Origin: Rhodococcus maanshanensis NBRC 100610
GTDB lineage: Bacteria; Actinomycetota; Actinomycetes; Mycobacteriales; Mycobacteriaceae
NCBI RefSeq assembly: GCF_001894865.1
Contig: NZ_BCXA01000022.1
Coordinates: 1-64,000, forward strand
Length of the DNA: 64,000 nt
Direction: 5' to 3'
The notes beneath the pieces were generated by a model. It saw only the letters and a program-made list of their open reading frames with translations. It was not told the origin of the DNA and made no database searches. Each line of letters begins with the position of its first letter. Position 1 is the first letter of the stretch. The translations under genes and the position numbers were made by a program. This document shows positions 51,931-59,245 of the stretch, one piece after another.

Positions 51931-53453
51931 CGCGAGCGCATCATCCGGTACACCAGCACCGCATTGGCGAGCAGGATGATCGCGGTGGCCGCCGCCGCCA
52001 CGTGCATGCCGCTGACGAAGGACAGGTGCGCGGAATCGAGCAGCTGCGCGCCGATCGCATCCGGTGCGGCCTTGGCCACGCCCACCGCGCCGCCAAGGGT
52101 TTCCTGTGCGGAGTGAGCGGCGTCCGCGCCGAGAGCCGACACATCGAGCCCCTTGCGGAAGATGGCCAGCACCACGCTGCCCAGGACCGCAACGCCCAGC
52201 GCGACACCGAGCTCGTACGCCGTCTCGGACACCGCCGACGCGGCACCCGCCCGCTCCGGCTCCACGGCGCCGACAACCAGGTCGGAGGTCAGCGTCAGCG
52301 CGATGCCGACACCCGAGCCGATCAGCATGAACGCGGCGATGAACAGTCCCGCGCCGCCGTCGGCGTGCAGCCACAGCATGGCCGCCGCACCGATCGAAGA
52401 GACCGCAAGGCCGATGCTGAGCACCACGCCCGGCTGCCAACGACGGACCAACCAGGCGGCCGTCAGCGAGAAGAGCACGCTCATGGCGGTGCCCGGCAGC
52501 ATCAGCAGGCCGGCCTGCAGCGGCGTCTTACCCAACACCAACTGCAGGTACTGCGAACCGAAGAACAGCACTCCGGACAGCGCGAACACCGAGAGCAGAT
52601 TCGTCATCACCGCGGTCGAGAACGCGGGCCGCGCGAACAGGCTCAGGTCGAGCATCGGATCCGGGCGGGTGCGCTGCCGGTGGATGAAGGCCCATCCGGC
52701 GGCCGCGCCCACCGCGCCGATGACCGCGAGGGTCACGGTCGGACCGTGCACGACCGACTCCTTGACGGCGTACACCAGCGGAATCATCGCCAGCATCGAC
52801 AGACCCGCGCTCACCAGGTCGAAGCGGCCCGGGTTCGGGTCCTTCGCCTCCGCGATCACCATCGGACCGACGATGATCAGCACCGCCATCACTGGGATGT
52901 TGATGAGGAAGACCGAGCCCCACCAGAAGTGTTCGAGCAGCCAGCCGCCCACCAGCGGGCCTGCCGCGGCGCCGCCACCGGCCATCGCGCCCCACACACC
53001 GATCGCGGTGGTCCGCTGATGCGGGTTGACGAAGATGGTGCGGATCAGGCCCAGCGTCGCGGGCATCAGCGTGGCGCCCGAGATGCCCTGCAGCACGCGG
53101 GCCGCGATCAGCATCTCCGGGCTCACCGACCAGGCCGCGATCATCGACGCGATGCCGAAGCCGGCGGCGCCGATGAGCAGCAGCCGACGCCTGCCGATCC
53201 GGTCGCCGAGGGTACCCATGGTGACGAGCAGTCCGGCGAGCACGAACGAGTAGACGTCGATGATCCACAGCAGCTGCGTGCTGCTCGGCTCGAGGTGCGC
53301 GCTGATGGACGGCATCGCCAGGTCCAGGACCGTCGCGTCGACCGAGATCAGCAGGACGGAGAGGGCGAGCACGACAAGACCGACCCAGTCACGGGCGCTC
53401 GCCCGCACCTCGGTCGGATCGATCGTCAGGTCCTTGCCCGCGATGACAGACAC
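51927..53453 (-). CDS. DHA2-type MFS multidrug efflux transporter
   Basis: A 508-residue transporter with about fourteen helices. DHA2 family motifs: LAMPSISAHLEPSSTQLLWIIDVY, GDRIGRRRLLLIGA (loop 2-3 motif), ARVLQGISGATLMPATL and WWGSVFLINIPV. These pumps export quaternary ammonium dyes, antiseptics or drugs by proton antiport. The GTG at 53453 is preceded by GGGAGT; the longer reading would cross the operators. Divergent from a TetR gene with a repeated operator, consistent with local repression. Confidence 0.9.
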   Translation of the reverse strand: MSVIAGKDLTIDPTEVRASARDWVGLVVLALSVLLISVDATVLDLAMPSISAHLEPSSTQLLWIIDVYSFVLAGLLVTMGTLGDRIGRRRLLLIGAAGFGIASMIAAWSVSPEMLIAARVLQGISGATLMPATLGLIRTIFVNPHQRTTAIGVWGAMAGGGAAAGPLVGGWLLEHFWWGSVFLINIPVMAVLIIVGPMVIAEAKDPNPGRFDLVSAGLSMLAMIPLVYAVKESVVHGPTVTLAVIGAVGAAAGWAFIHRQRTRPDPMLDLSLFARPAFSTAVMTNLLSVFALSGVLFFGSQYLQLVLGKTPLQAGLLMLPGTAMSVLFSLTAAWLVRRWQPGVVLSIGLAVSSIGAAAMLWLHADGGAGLFIAAFMLIGSGVGIALTLTSDLVVGAVEPERAGAASAVSETAYELGVALGVAVLGSVVLAIFRKGLDVSALGADAAHSAQETLGGAVGVAKAAPDAIGAQLLDSAHLSFVSGMHVAAAATAIILLANAVLVYRMMRSR

Positions 53454-53491
53454 GATTGACTCCCAATGAGTTGAAAATGAAAATTCGACTG

Positions 53492-53511
53492 AACCGTCCA
53501 GCCGGTACAGT
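53492..53511. promoter_or_regulatory. TetR-type operator, copy 1 of a 20-base direct repeat
   Basis: The 20-mer AACCGTCCAGCCGGTACAGT occurs exactly twice, 41 bases apart, between the DHA2 pump and the TetR gene. Each carries the inverted core ACCG-N6-CGGT. The TACAGT at its end with TTCGAC 16 bases upstream looks like a -10/-35 pair for tetR. Confidence 0.7.
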
Positions 53512-53532
53512 CGCAAACACAGGCTAGCAGCC

Positions 53533-53552
53533 AACCGTCCAGCCGGTACAGT
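53533..53552. promoter_or_regulatory. TetR-type operator, copy 2 of a 20-base direct repeat
   Basis: Exact second copy of the 20-mer. The 41-base period is close to four helical turns, so dimers on both copies would lie on the same face of DNA. It overlaps the first GTG of the TetR gene, which is an argument for the later GTG at 53560. Confidence 0.7.
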
Positions 53553-54084
53553 GATTCCCGTGACAGCGACACGCGACCGCATCCTCGACGCCCTGGAGCG
53601 ACTACTGCTCGAACGCGGGCTCTCCCAGATCACCCTCGAGGCGGTGGCCGCGGAGGCGGGCGTCTCCAAGGGCGGCCTGCTCTACCATTTCCGCAGCAAG
53701 GAGGCCCTGCTCGCGGGCATGGTCCGTCGCCTCGGCGAGCGCTCCGACCAGCAGCTCGCGGAAGCGGACACCTCGGTCTCCGAGTGGTACCTGCAGACGG
53801 TGGACGCCAACACCACCAACGAGCTCGCCCTATTCCAGTCCACGATCGCCGCGCTGCGCACGGTGGACGGCAAGCCGGGCGAGATCCAGCAGGCCGTGAT
53901 CGACATGATGCGGTCCTGGGACGAGGGACTCCGCGCGGAGTTCGACGACCCAGTCCAGGCCGAGATCGTGCGGCTCGTCGGCGACGGCATCTACCTCGCA
54001 GCACTCCTGGGCCTGCCCCAGCCCGACCCCGAGCTGTATCGCAAGGTCGTGGACCGGCTACTGGGTCGAGAGAGGGCCGAGTAA
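53551..54084 (+). CDS. TetR family repressor of the divergent efflux pump
   Basis: A 177-residue TetR protein. HTH: LSQITLEAVAAEAGVSKGGLLYHFRSKEALLAGMV. The C-terminal part is helical with VRLVGDGIYLAALLGLPQPD, typical of the small QacR-like or TetR_C_37-like group. Start is uncertain: GTG at 53551 lies inside the operator, GTG at 53560 gives VTATRDRIL. Neither has a clear ribosome binding site, so a leaderless mRNA is possible. It probably binds the repeated 20-mer and responds to a pump substrate. Confidence 0.87.
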   Translation: MIPVTATRDRILDALERLLLERGLSQITLEAVAAEAGVSKGGLLYHFRSKEALLAGMVRRLGERSDQQLAEADTSVSEWYLQTVDANTTNELALFQSTIAALRTVDGKPGEIQQAVIDMMRSWDEGLRAEFDDPVQAEIVRLVGDGIYLAALLGLPQPDPELYRKVVDRLLGRERAE

Positions 54085-54216
54085 CCGACGCGTTGCCACG
54101 ACGATTCACAGAGTTTCGCGAACTCGACAGCGGGTAGTACGAAACCGCCACGAAAAAACCAGACCGGTCGGTACCGTCTCAGCGGATTGCACCTTCATAG
54201 ACAGGAAGTTCTTCGC

Positions 54217-55248
54217 ATGACGCGTACCAGCCGGCTCCTTGCCGGAACGATGGCGGCCCTCGCGGCGGCCACCTGCTTGACCGTGAGTACAGCCGCGGGT
54301 ACGGCCGCCGCTGACCCGTCGCCGGCCGCAGGACATGTCGCCTACCCCGGCATGAACATCGACTTCGACAACCAGATCGACTACCCGGGGGAAGCCTGCA
54401 CACTTGGGGCGCTCGGCACCGACTCCGCCGGCCGAAAGATCGGCATCACCGCCGGGCACTGCAATCCCTGGAACAACGACGCAGTTCCCCCGGAGGGTTT
54501 TGGGCCAGTACCGATCAACAAGGGTGCCCCGCGCGGCGTCGAGGTCGCTGGCAACGATCATCCCGTCTACGATCGGCGCCTGCTCGAGGTTTCGAAGTCC
54601 GCCGGCATTCCGCCGAATCCGTTGTCCAACCCCTCGATCGGGCAGATCCGGTGGGTGGACCCCCACGTCTGCCAACAGGGCGAGACAGGCCCGGGCGGAC
54701 TTGGTTGCCTCGCCGGCTATGGCGAAACCAGCGCGAACAGCCGCACCGACTACATGATCATCGAGTTCGATCCGGCGGTCGAGCTGTGGAGCGGGGTGTA
54801 CAACAAGAACGGCCAGCCCGTTCAGGCACCCGGAGGGGGCCTCTTCAAGGTCAACTCGATCTACAGCGACGCCAGCGGGGCACCGGCCCTGCCGCCGGTG
54901 AGTAGTCAGATCGTGACCTTCGGCGCAAAGTCCGACCGCACGCCCAATCCTGGGCCTTTCGGGATGGCAAATGAAGTCGCGCCCAGCGAAGGGTCGGTCC
55001 ACTCGTACATCGCGCCCGGCATGATCCGAACCAGGGCAGGATCCCAGCCCGGCGACTCCGGCGGACCGGTTATCGCCAGGGGCACCAACAAGTGGGTCGC
55101 AATCATCACGGCGACCCCGTATCAGTGGTACCAACCGCCCCAGCACGTGGTCACCTCCGCCAAGAACATCCTCGACGCCATCAACGACCCCAACCGTCCC
55201 GGCACCATCGGTAGGGGCTTCACCATCACCAACAACCCCAACAGCTGA
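54217..55248 (+). CDS. Secreted S1-family serine peptidase (tandem copy 1)
   Basis: A 343-residue protein; signal peptide about residues 1-32 (LLAGTMAALAAATCLTVSTA). Triad: His81 (GITAGHC), Asp178 (RTDYMIIEFDP), Ser281 (QPGDSGGPVI). A conserved GxxGTDSAGRKIGITAGHC block and FKVNSIYSDASGAPALPPVS are shared with the copy at 55655. Long insertions between His and Asp distinguish these from ordinary trypsins. Ribosome binding site ACAGGAAG; the ATG at 54217 is preferred over an upstream one at 54187. Followed by a hairpin terminator and a decayed permease tail. Confidence 0.85.
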   Translation: MTRTSRLLAGTMAALAAATCLTVSTAAGTAAADPSPAAGHVAYPGMNIDFDNQIDYPGEACTLGALGTDSAGRKIGITAGHCNPWNNDAVPPEGFGPVPINKGAPRGVEVAGNDHPVYDRRLLEVSKSAGIPPNPLSNPSIGQIRWVDPHVCQQGETGPGGLGCLAGYGETSANSRTDYMIIEFDPAVELWSGVYNKNGQPVQAPGGGLFKVNSIYSDASGAPALPPVSSQIVTFGAKSDRTPNPGPFGMANEVAPSEGSVHSYIAPGMIRTRAGSQPGDSGGPVIARGTNKWVAIITATPYQWYQPPQHVVTSAKNILDAINDPNRPGTIGRGFTITNNPNS

Positions 55249-55260
55249 CACCTCACCGCC

Positions 55261-55297
55261 GAAAGCCCCGCGATCCGCTCCGGATCGCGCGGCTTTC
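55261..55297 (+). terminator. Terminator after tandem protease 1
   Basis: GAAAGCC and CGCGATCCG pair with CGGATCGCG and GGCTTTC, interrupted by one base on each side, loop CTC. It is a near copy of the hairpin at 56731-56761, consistent with duplication of protease plus terminator. Confidence 0.7.
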
Positions 55298-55478
55298 GCC
55301 CATGTCTTCGTTGCGACTTCCGCCTCACCCTAGAGCGCGGGATGTCCCGGGTCAGGTTTCGGCCGAGGATGAAGTCCGGCTGTCGCAGCCACATGACCAG
55401 CATCAGCACCGCGCCAAGCAGCAACACACCGAAGCCCATGGCCATTGTCGTGGTCCACGCACTCCCCACCGAGATCAG
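55298..55478 (-). pseudogene. Remnant of the APC permease 3' end between the two proteases
   Basis: On the minus strand this stretch encodes MGFGVLLLGAVLMLVMWLRQ, then PDFILGRNLTRD, matching the C-terminus of the permease at 56767-58317 (VMRLRQPDFFLGRTLTRDTP). Blocks match from the end of the terminator through CCCACCGAGATCA at about 55477, with about 75 bases deleted after AAGCCCAT and a one-base loss near the former stop that shifts the frame. There is no start or full gene. It marks the endpoint of an ancient tandem duplication of the protease region. The next 175 bases to the second protease hold only its leader and ribosome binding site AGAAGGGA. Confidence 0.85.
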
Positions 55479-55654
55479 GTCGTCGACCGCCCGACGATCC
55501 CAAGGGATCTCCGGCGAAACCCCTCCACCCAACGAGACCGATCAGTACGCTTCGCGAGGCGCACAGAAATGGTTGCGAAGGCGAACGGATTGCCCGAAAC
55601 GATACACAGGGCACCTGATCCGCGAAACATGCTCGGAAAGAAGGGAACACCCAT

Positions 55655-56689
55655 ATGAGGCGTACCACCCGGTACCTGATCGGACTGGTCGCCGCGGTTG
55701 CGCTGATCTCGGGATTGACGACGGGGGTCGCGGCGGCCGAGCCGGCACCGAGCCCCAAGACAATCGGTCCGGGGGCGGGTCTGATCTTCGTCAACGAGTA
55801 CGGCAAAGGGAAATGCACCCTCGGCGCAGCAGGCACCGATGCCGCCGGGCGCAAGGTCGGCATCACCGCGGGCCACTGCCGGATCGAGGAGAAGGTCGAC
55901 CCGCAAGACATCTGCAAGACGATCAAATCCGACCCAGTGAAGGAACCCTGGTATCAACCCAAGTTCTGGGGACCGGCCGAAGGCGTGCACGTCCTCGGCA
56001 ACGAGTACCCGGTCTGGGACTGGCGAGACATCCTGGACAACACCTGGGACGCCGCCGCCGAGAACTTCGGACTGCTCCCGGCCCGTATGGAGGCTGCCCC
56101 CATCGGCTGGATCCGCTGGGTCAGCAAGGGCAGCAACGACTGCAGCGTCTCCACCACAACCGATTACATGGTCATCGAGTTCGCGCCGCACGTCCAGCTC
56201 ACCAGCAGGGTGACGGACAAAGTCGGCAACGGGGTGCGCAGCACACTGGGTGGGCGTCCGTTCACGATCAACTCGATCCACAGCGACTCCGAAGGGCGGC
56301 CGGCACTCCCGTTGCCCATTCTCGACTACGTCGAGACCTTCGGCGCGATGTCCGACCGAAAGCCCGGGACCCTCTTCCCACCCGAGGAGACCTTCGCGCA
56401 GGCGCCCAGCTACGGGCTGGTCACCGGGGTCGACAACGGTCTCATCCGGTCGTACGCGGGCTTCCGCAAGGGCGACTCAGGCGGACCCGCCGTCATTCGC
56501 GGCACCAGCAGGTGGGTTGGGATCATCAGCCGAATCGACGTCAACAATGCCCCGTTTGTCATCACCTCGGCCAAGAACATCCTGGCCGACCTGAACCCGC
56601 GGAACATCACCGGCAGCGGCTTCACTCCGGTGGATGACGAGAGCACCGCGCCACCCGAGTACCCCGCCTGCTCTGGCTCACTGTGCTGA
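55655..56689 (+). CDS. Secreted S1-family serine peptidase (tandem copy 2)
   Basis: A 344-residue paralogue of the preceding protease. Signal peptide about residues 1-28 (LIGLVAAVALISGLTTGVAAA). Triad: His74 (GITAGHC), Asp170 (TDYMVIEFAP), Ser275 (RKGDSGGPAV). Extra cysteines at 54, 75, 87, 163, 340 and 344 suggest disulfides, including a Cys-terminated C-terminal tail (EYPACSGSLC). Copy 1 and copy 2 are clearly diverged, so the duplication is old. Substrate and partner are unknown; extracellular action is inferred from the signal peptide. Confidence 0.85.
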   Translation: MRRTTRYLIGLVAAVALISGLTTGVAAAEPAPSPKTIGPGAGLIFVNEYGKGKCTLGAAGTDAAGRKVGITAGHCRIEEKVDPQDICKTIKSDPVKEPWYQPKFWGPAEGVHVLGNEYPVWDWRDILDNTWDAAAENFGLLPARMEAAPIGWIRWVSKGSNDCSVSTTTDYMVIEFAPHVQLTSRVTDKVGNGVRSTLGGRPFTINSIHSDSEGRPALPLPILDYVETFGAMSDRKPGTLFPPEETFAQAPSYGLVTGVDNGLIRSYAGFRKGDSGGPAVIRGTSRWVGIISRIDVNNAPFVITSAKNILADLNPRNITGSGFTPVDDESTAPPEYPACSGSLC

Positions 56690-56730
56690 CTCGAACTGTC
56701 GCCTGAGGCGAGCCACACCGAAGACCCGAG

Positions 56731-56761
56731 AGCCCCGCGATCCACGCCGGATCGCGGGGCT
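56731..56761. terminator. Bidirectional terminator between protease 2 and the APC permease
   Basis: Perfect 13-base arms AGCCCCGCGATCC and GGATCGCGGGGCT with loop ACGCC, followed on the plus strand by TTC. It lies between convergent genes and ends six bases before the permease stop codon, so it can serve both. Confidence 0.75.
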
Positions 56762-56766
56762 TTCGC

Positions 56767-58317
56767 CTATGTCTTCGCCGCGACGTCCGCCTCGCCCGAG
56801 AGCGCAGGGGTGTCCCGGGTCAGGGTTCGGCCGAGGAAGAAGTCCGGCTGACGCAGCCGCATGACCAGCATCAGCACCGCGCCCAGCAGCAGCACACCGA
56901 AGCCCATGAAGAACACCAGGCCGATGCCGCCGATCGACGCGCCGCTGCCGTTGTCCGGGTTCATGCTCTCCCCCACCGAGATCACGAACACCGTCGCCAG
57001 CATGATGCCGCCGATGAGCGGGAACAGGAACTTGAACACGACGTTCCTGGCACTGGTGAAGAGCTCGTGCCGGAAGTACCAGACGCATGCGAACGCCGTG
57101 ATGCCGTAGTACCAGCAGATCATGATCCCCAGCGCGGCAATGGTGTCCAGCAACGCCCGCTCCGACAGCAACGAGACGACCGTGTAGAACACCCCCGTCA
57201 CCACGCCCGCCACCACCGTCGCATAAGTAGGGACAAGGAACCGCGGGTTCACCTCTGCGAGCTTGCGCGGAAACGCCCCGTACGCGCCCATCGCCAGCAT
57301 CGTCCGGGCGGCGGGGAGGAACGTCGTCTGCAGGCTGGCGATCGAAGAGGCGAACACGGCCAGGAACAGCAGCAGGCCCGCCCAGTGGCCGAGCACCGGT
57401 TCGGCCAGCGCACCGAAGACGTTCTCGGAGTTGTCCGGATTGCCGAGACCGAGACCGTCCTCGCCCACCCCCGCGTACATCATCACCGCGACGGCCACCA
57501 GCAGGTAGGTCACCAGGATCGACACGACGCACAACAGTCCCGCCCGGCCGGGGGTCTTCGTCGGATCCTTCGACTCCTCGCCGAGGGTGAGGCAGGTGTC
57601 CCATCCCCAGAAGGCGAAGATCGAGCCGGTCACCCCCACTACGAACGCGCCGAGCGCGAGCCCGGTGAACGGGTTGAACCAGGACGGATCGAACTCCAGA
57701 CCGGCGGGCGCCGAACCCGAGGCCACCCGCACGAACGCGGTGATCACGAAGACCAGGAGCACCACCATCTGAAAGCCGACCAGCACGAACTGGATTCGCT
57801 GACTGGTGGTGATGCCTCGGCCCGATATCCAAGTCGCTATCGCGAGGAAGGCGAGGGTGGTGGCGATGTTCACGGCCTTGTGGTCTGCCAGGTCCCCGAT
57901 CGACGGTTGGTCGAAGACGCGGGCCAGGAACAGGTAGAAGAACTCCACCGCGATCGCGGCCAGGTTGGAGAGCACGATGATGGTGGCCATCACCATGCCC
58001 CACCCGCACATCCAGCCCACGTACGGCCCGAATGCCTTGGTTGACCAGGTGAACGACGCACCGCAGTCGGGCGATTCCGCATTGAGCTCCCGGTACGCGT
58101 ACGCGGTGAGGAACATCGGGATGAAGCCGGCGATGAAGATGGCGGGCATCTTCAGGCCCACCGCGGCCACGATCAGGCCGATGCTCGCGGTGAGGGTGTA
58201 CCCGGGTGCCACACAGGAGATCCCGATGACCGCCCCCGAGAAGGTGCCGATCTTGCCCGGCGCCAGCCCCTTGGAGACCAGGCCACCCGACGCGGGACGA
58301 TCCGCTTGACCGGTCAT
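56767..58317 (-). CDS. APC superfamily amino acid/polyamine permease
   Basis: A 516-residue transporter with about twelve helices. APC signatures: GTFSGAVIGISCVAPGYTLTASIG at helix 1, PMFLTAYAYRELNAESPDCGASFTW and FAFWGWDTCLTLGEESKDPTKTPGRA. It is the last gene of the amine-degradation operon, five bases after the universal stress gene, so it probably imports the amine (for example putrescine, tyramine or GABA). Its C-terminal tail has been duplicated between the proteases. Confidence 0.9.
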   Translation of the reverse strand: MTGQADRPASGGLVSKGLAPGKIGTFSGAVIGISCVAPGYTLTASIGLIVAAVGLKMPAIFIAGFIPMFLTAYAYRELNAESPDCGASFTWSTKAFGPYVGWMCGWGMVMATIIVLSNLAAIAVEFFYLFLARVFDQPSIGDLADHKAVNIATTLAFLAIATWISGRGITTSQRIQFVLVGFQMVVLLVFVITAFVRVASGSAPAGLEFDPSWFNPFTGLALGAFVVGVTGSIFAFWGWDTCLTLGEESKDPTKTPGRAGLLCVVSILVTYLLVAVAVMMYAGVGEDGLGLGNPDNSENVFGALAEPVLGHWAGLLLFLAVFASSIASLQTTFLPAARTMLAMGAYGAFPRKLAEVNPRFLVPTYATVVAGVVTGVFYTVVSLLSERALLDTIAALGIMICWYYGITAFACVWYFRHELFTSARNVVFKFLFPLIGGIMLATVFVISVGESMNPDNGSGASIGGIGLVFFMGFGVLLLGAVLMLVMRLRQPDFFLGRTLTRDTPALSGEADVAAKT

Positions 58318-58322
58318 GGTCG

Positions 58323-59195
58323 TCAGACCTCCTCTTTCGGCACGACGATCATCGGAACCGGAACCACCCGGAGCATCTTGGACACCGTCGATCCGAGGAA
58401 GAGGTGACGCGGGCGGGCAAGGCGGCTGGAACCGACCATGATCAGATCCCCGTCGCTCCACTCCAACTTGCTCACCGCCGATTCGACGTTCGCACCGTCC
58501 GCGATCTCCGACTCGACCGCGATGTCCTCGGGCAGACCGGATCTCGCGGACTCGAGGACCTCGGCCGCGTGCGCGATGGCCCGTTGGCGGGCCGACTCCG
58601 GTGTGTCCGAGCGCATGCGACGGGACATGTCGAGTGGCACAAGGGACACCAGCCGCAGCGGGGCCATCGCCCGCCTGCTCACCCCCACCGCCTCGCGCAA
58701 CAGCAGACCGGCCCCCGCGCGGGTGCCGAGCGCGCAGGTGACGCTGCGGATCTTCTCCGCGGTCGAATGCCTCATGCCCCGTGGTGCGAGCGCCATCGAC
58801 AGGTGCGCACAGTGCAACAGTTCGCCGGTGACCGAGCCGATCGAGTGCCGCCCAAGCAGTCCGTCCCCTGAGGCCCCGATGACGATCATCTCCGCGTCGA
58901 GTTCGTCGGCGATGTCGAGCAACCCCTGGGCGAAGGACTCGTTGGAGCGCAGGTGGGTCCGAACGACGACGTCGTCGGGAACGGTGGCTCGCGCCTCCAC
59001 CAGCCATTCCACCGCCTGATCGGAGAGCAACTCCTCGTAGGCCGAGTCGACGGGGATCCTCGTCGGCACCGGCTCCTCGTCGGGTAGCACCAGGCAGATG
59101 TCGATCTCGGCGCCGAGGCTGCGGGCCAGCAGAACGCCGAGCGCGAGACCGTCCGCGCCGCTGGGAGTTGCGAGATACCCCACTACCAATCGCAT
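58323..59195 (-). CDS. Tandem-domain universal stress protein
   Basis: A 290-residue protein with two USP domains (about residues 1-145 and 150-290). The first ends with MIVIGASGDGLLGRHSIGSV and the second with LIMVGSSRLARPRHLFLGSTVSKML, resembling the ATP-binding G-2x-G-9x-G(S/T) motif. I start at the ATG at 59195; a TTG three codons up is possible. It lies between the amine oxidase and permease genes in the same operon; possible roles are nucleotide sensing or control of the permease (inference). Confidence 0.9.
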   Translation of the reverse strand: MRLVVGYLATPSGADGLALGVLLARSLGAEIDICLVLPDEEPVPTRIPVDSAYEELLSDQAVEWLVEARATVPDDVVVRTHLRSNESFAQGLLDIADELDAEMIVIGASGDGLLGRHSIGSVTGELLHCAHLSMALAPRGMRHSTAEKIRSVTCALGTRAGAGLLLREAVGVSRRAMAPLRLVSLVPLDMSRRMRSDTPESARQRAIAHAAEVLESARSGLPEDIAVESEIADGANVESAVSKLEWSDGDLIMVGSSRLARPRHLFLGSTVSKMLRVVPVPMIVVPKEEV

Positions 59196-59245
59196 GTCGG
59201 CCAACCAATCGTCGGTGAGCGGTCAGGAACTTCAGCGGTCCACGA

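Noticed and set aside
51444-53459. Plus-strand frame of about 670 codons overlapping treZ and the MFS gene
   Set aside because: Composition is Arg/His/Gln-rich and it is antisense to the DHA2 transporter, whose motifs are clear.
55122-55532. Open frame of 136 codons on the minus strand between the proteases
   Set aside because: It contains the permease-like segment but runs antisense into protease 1 and is frameshifted relative to the intact permease end; treated as pseudogene.
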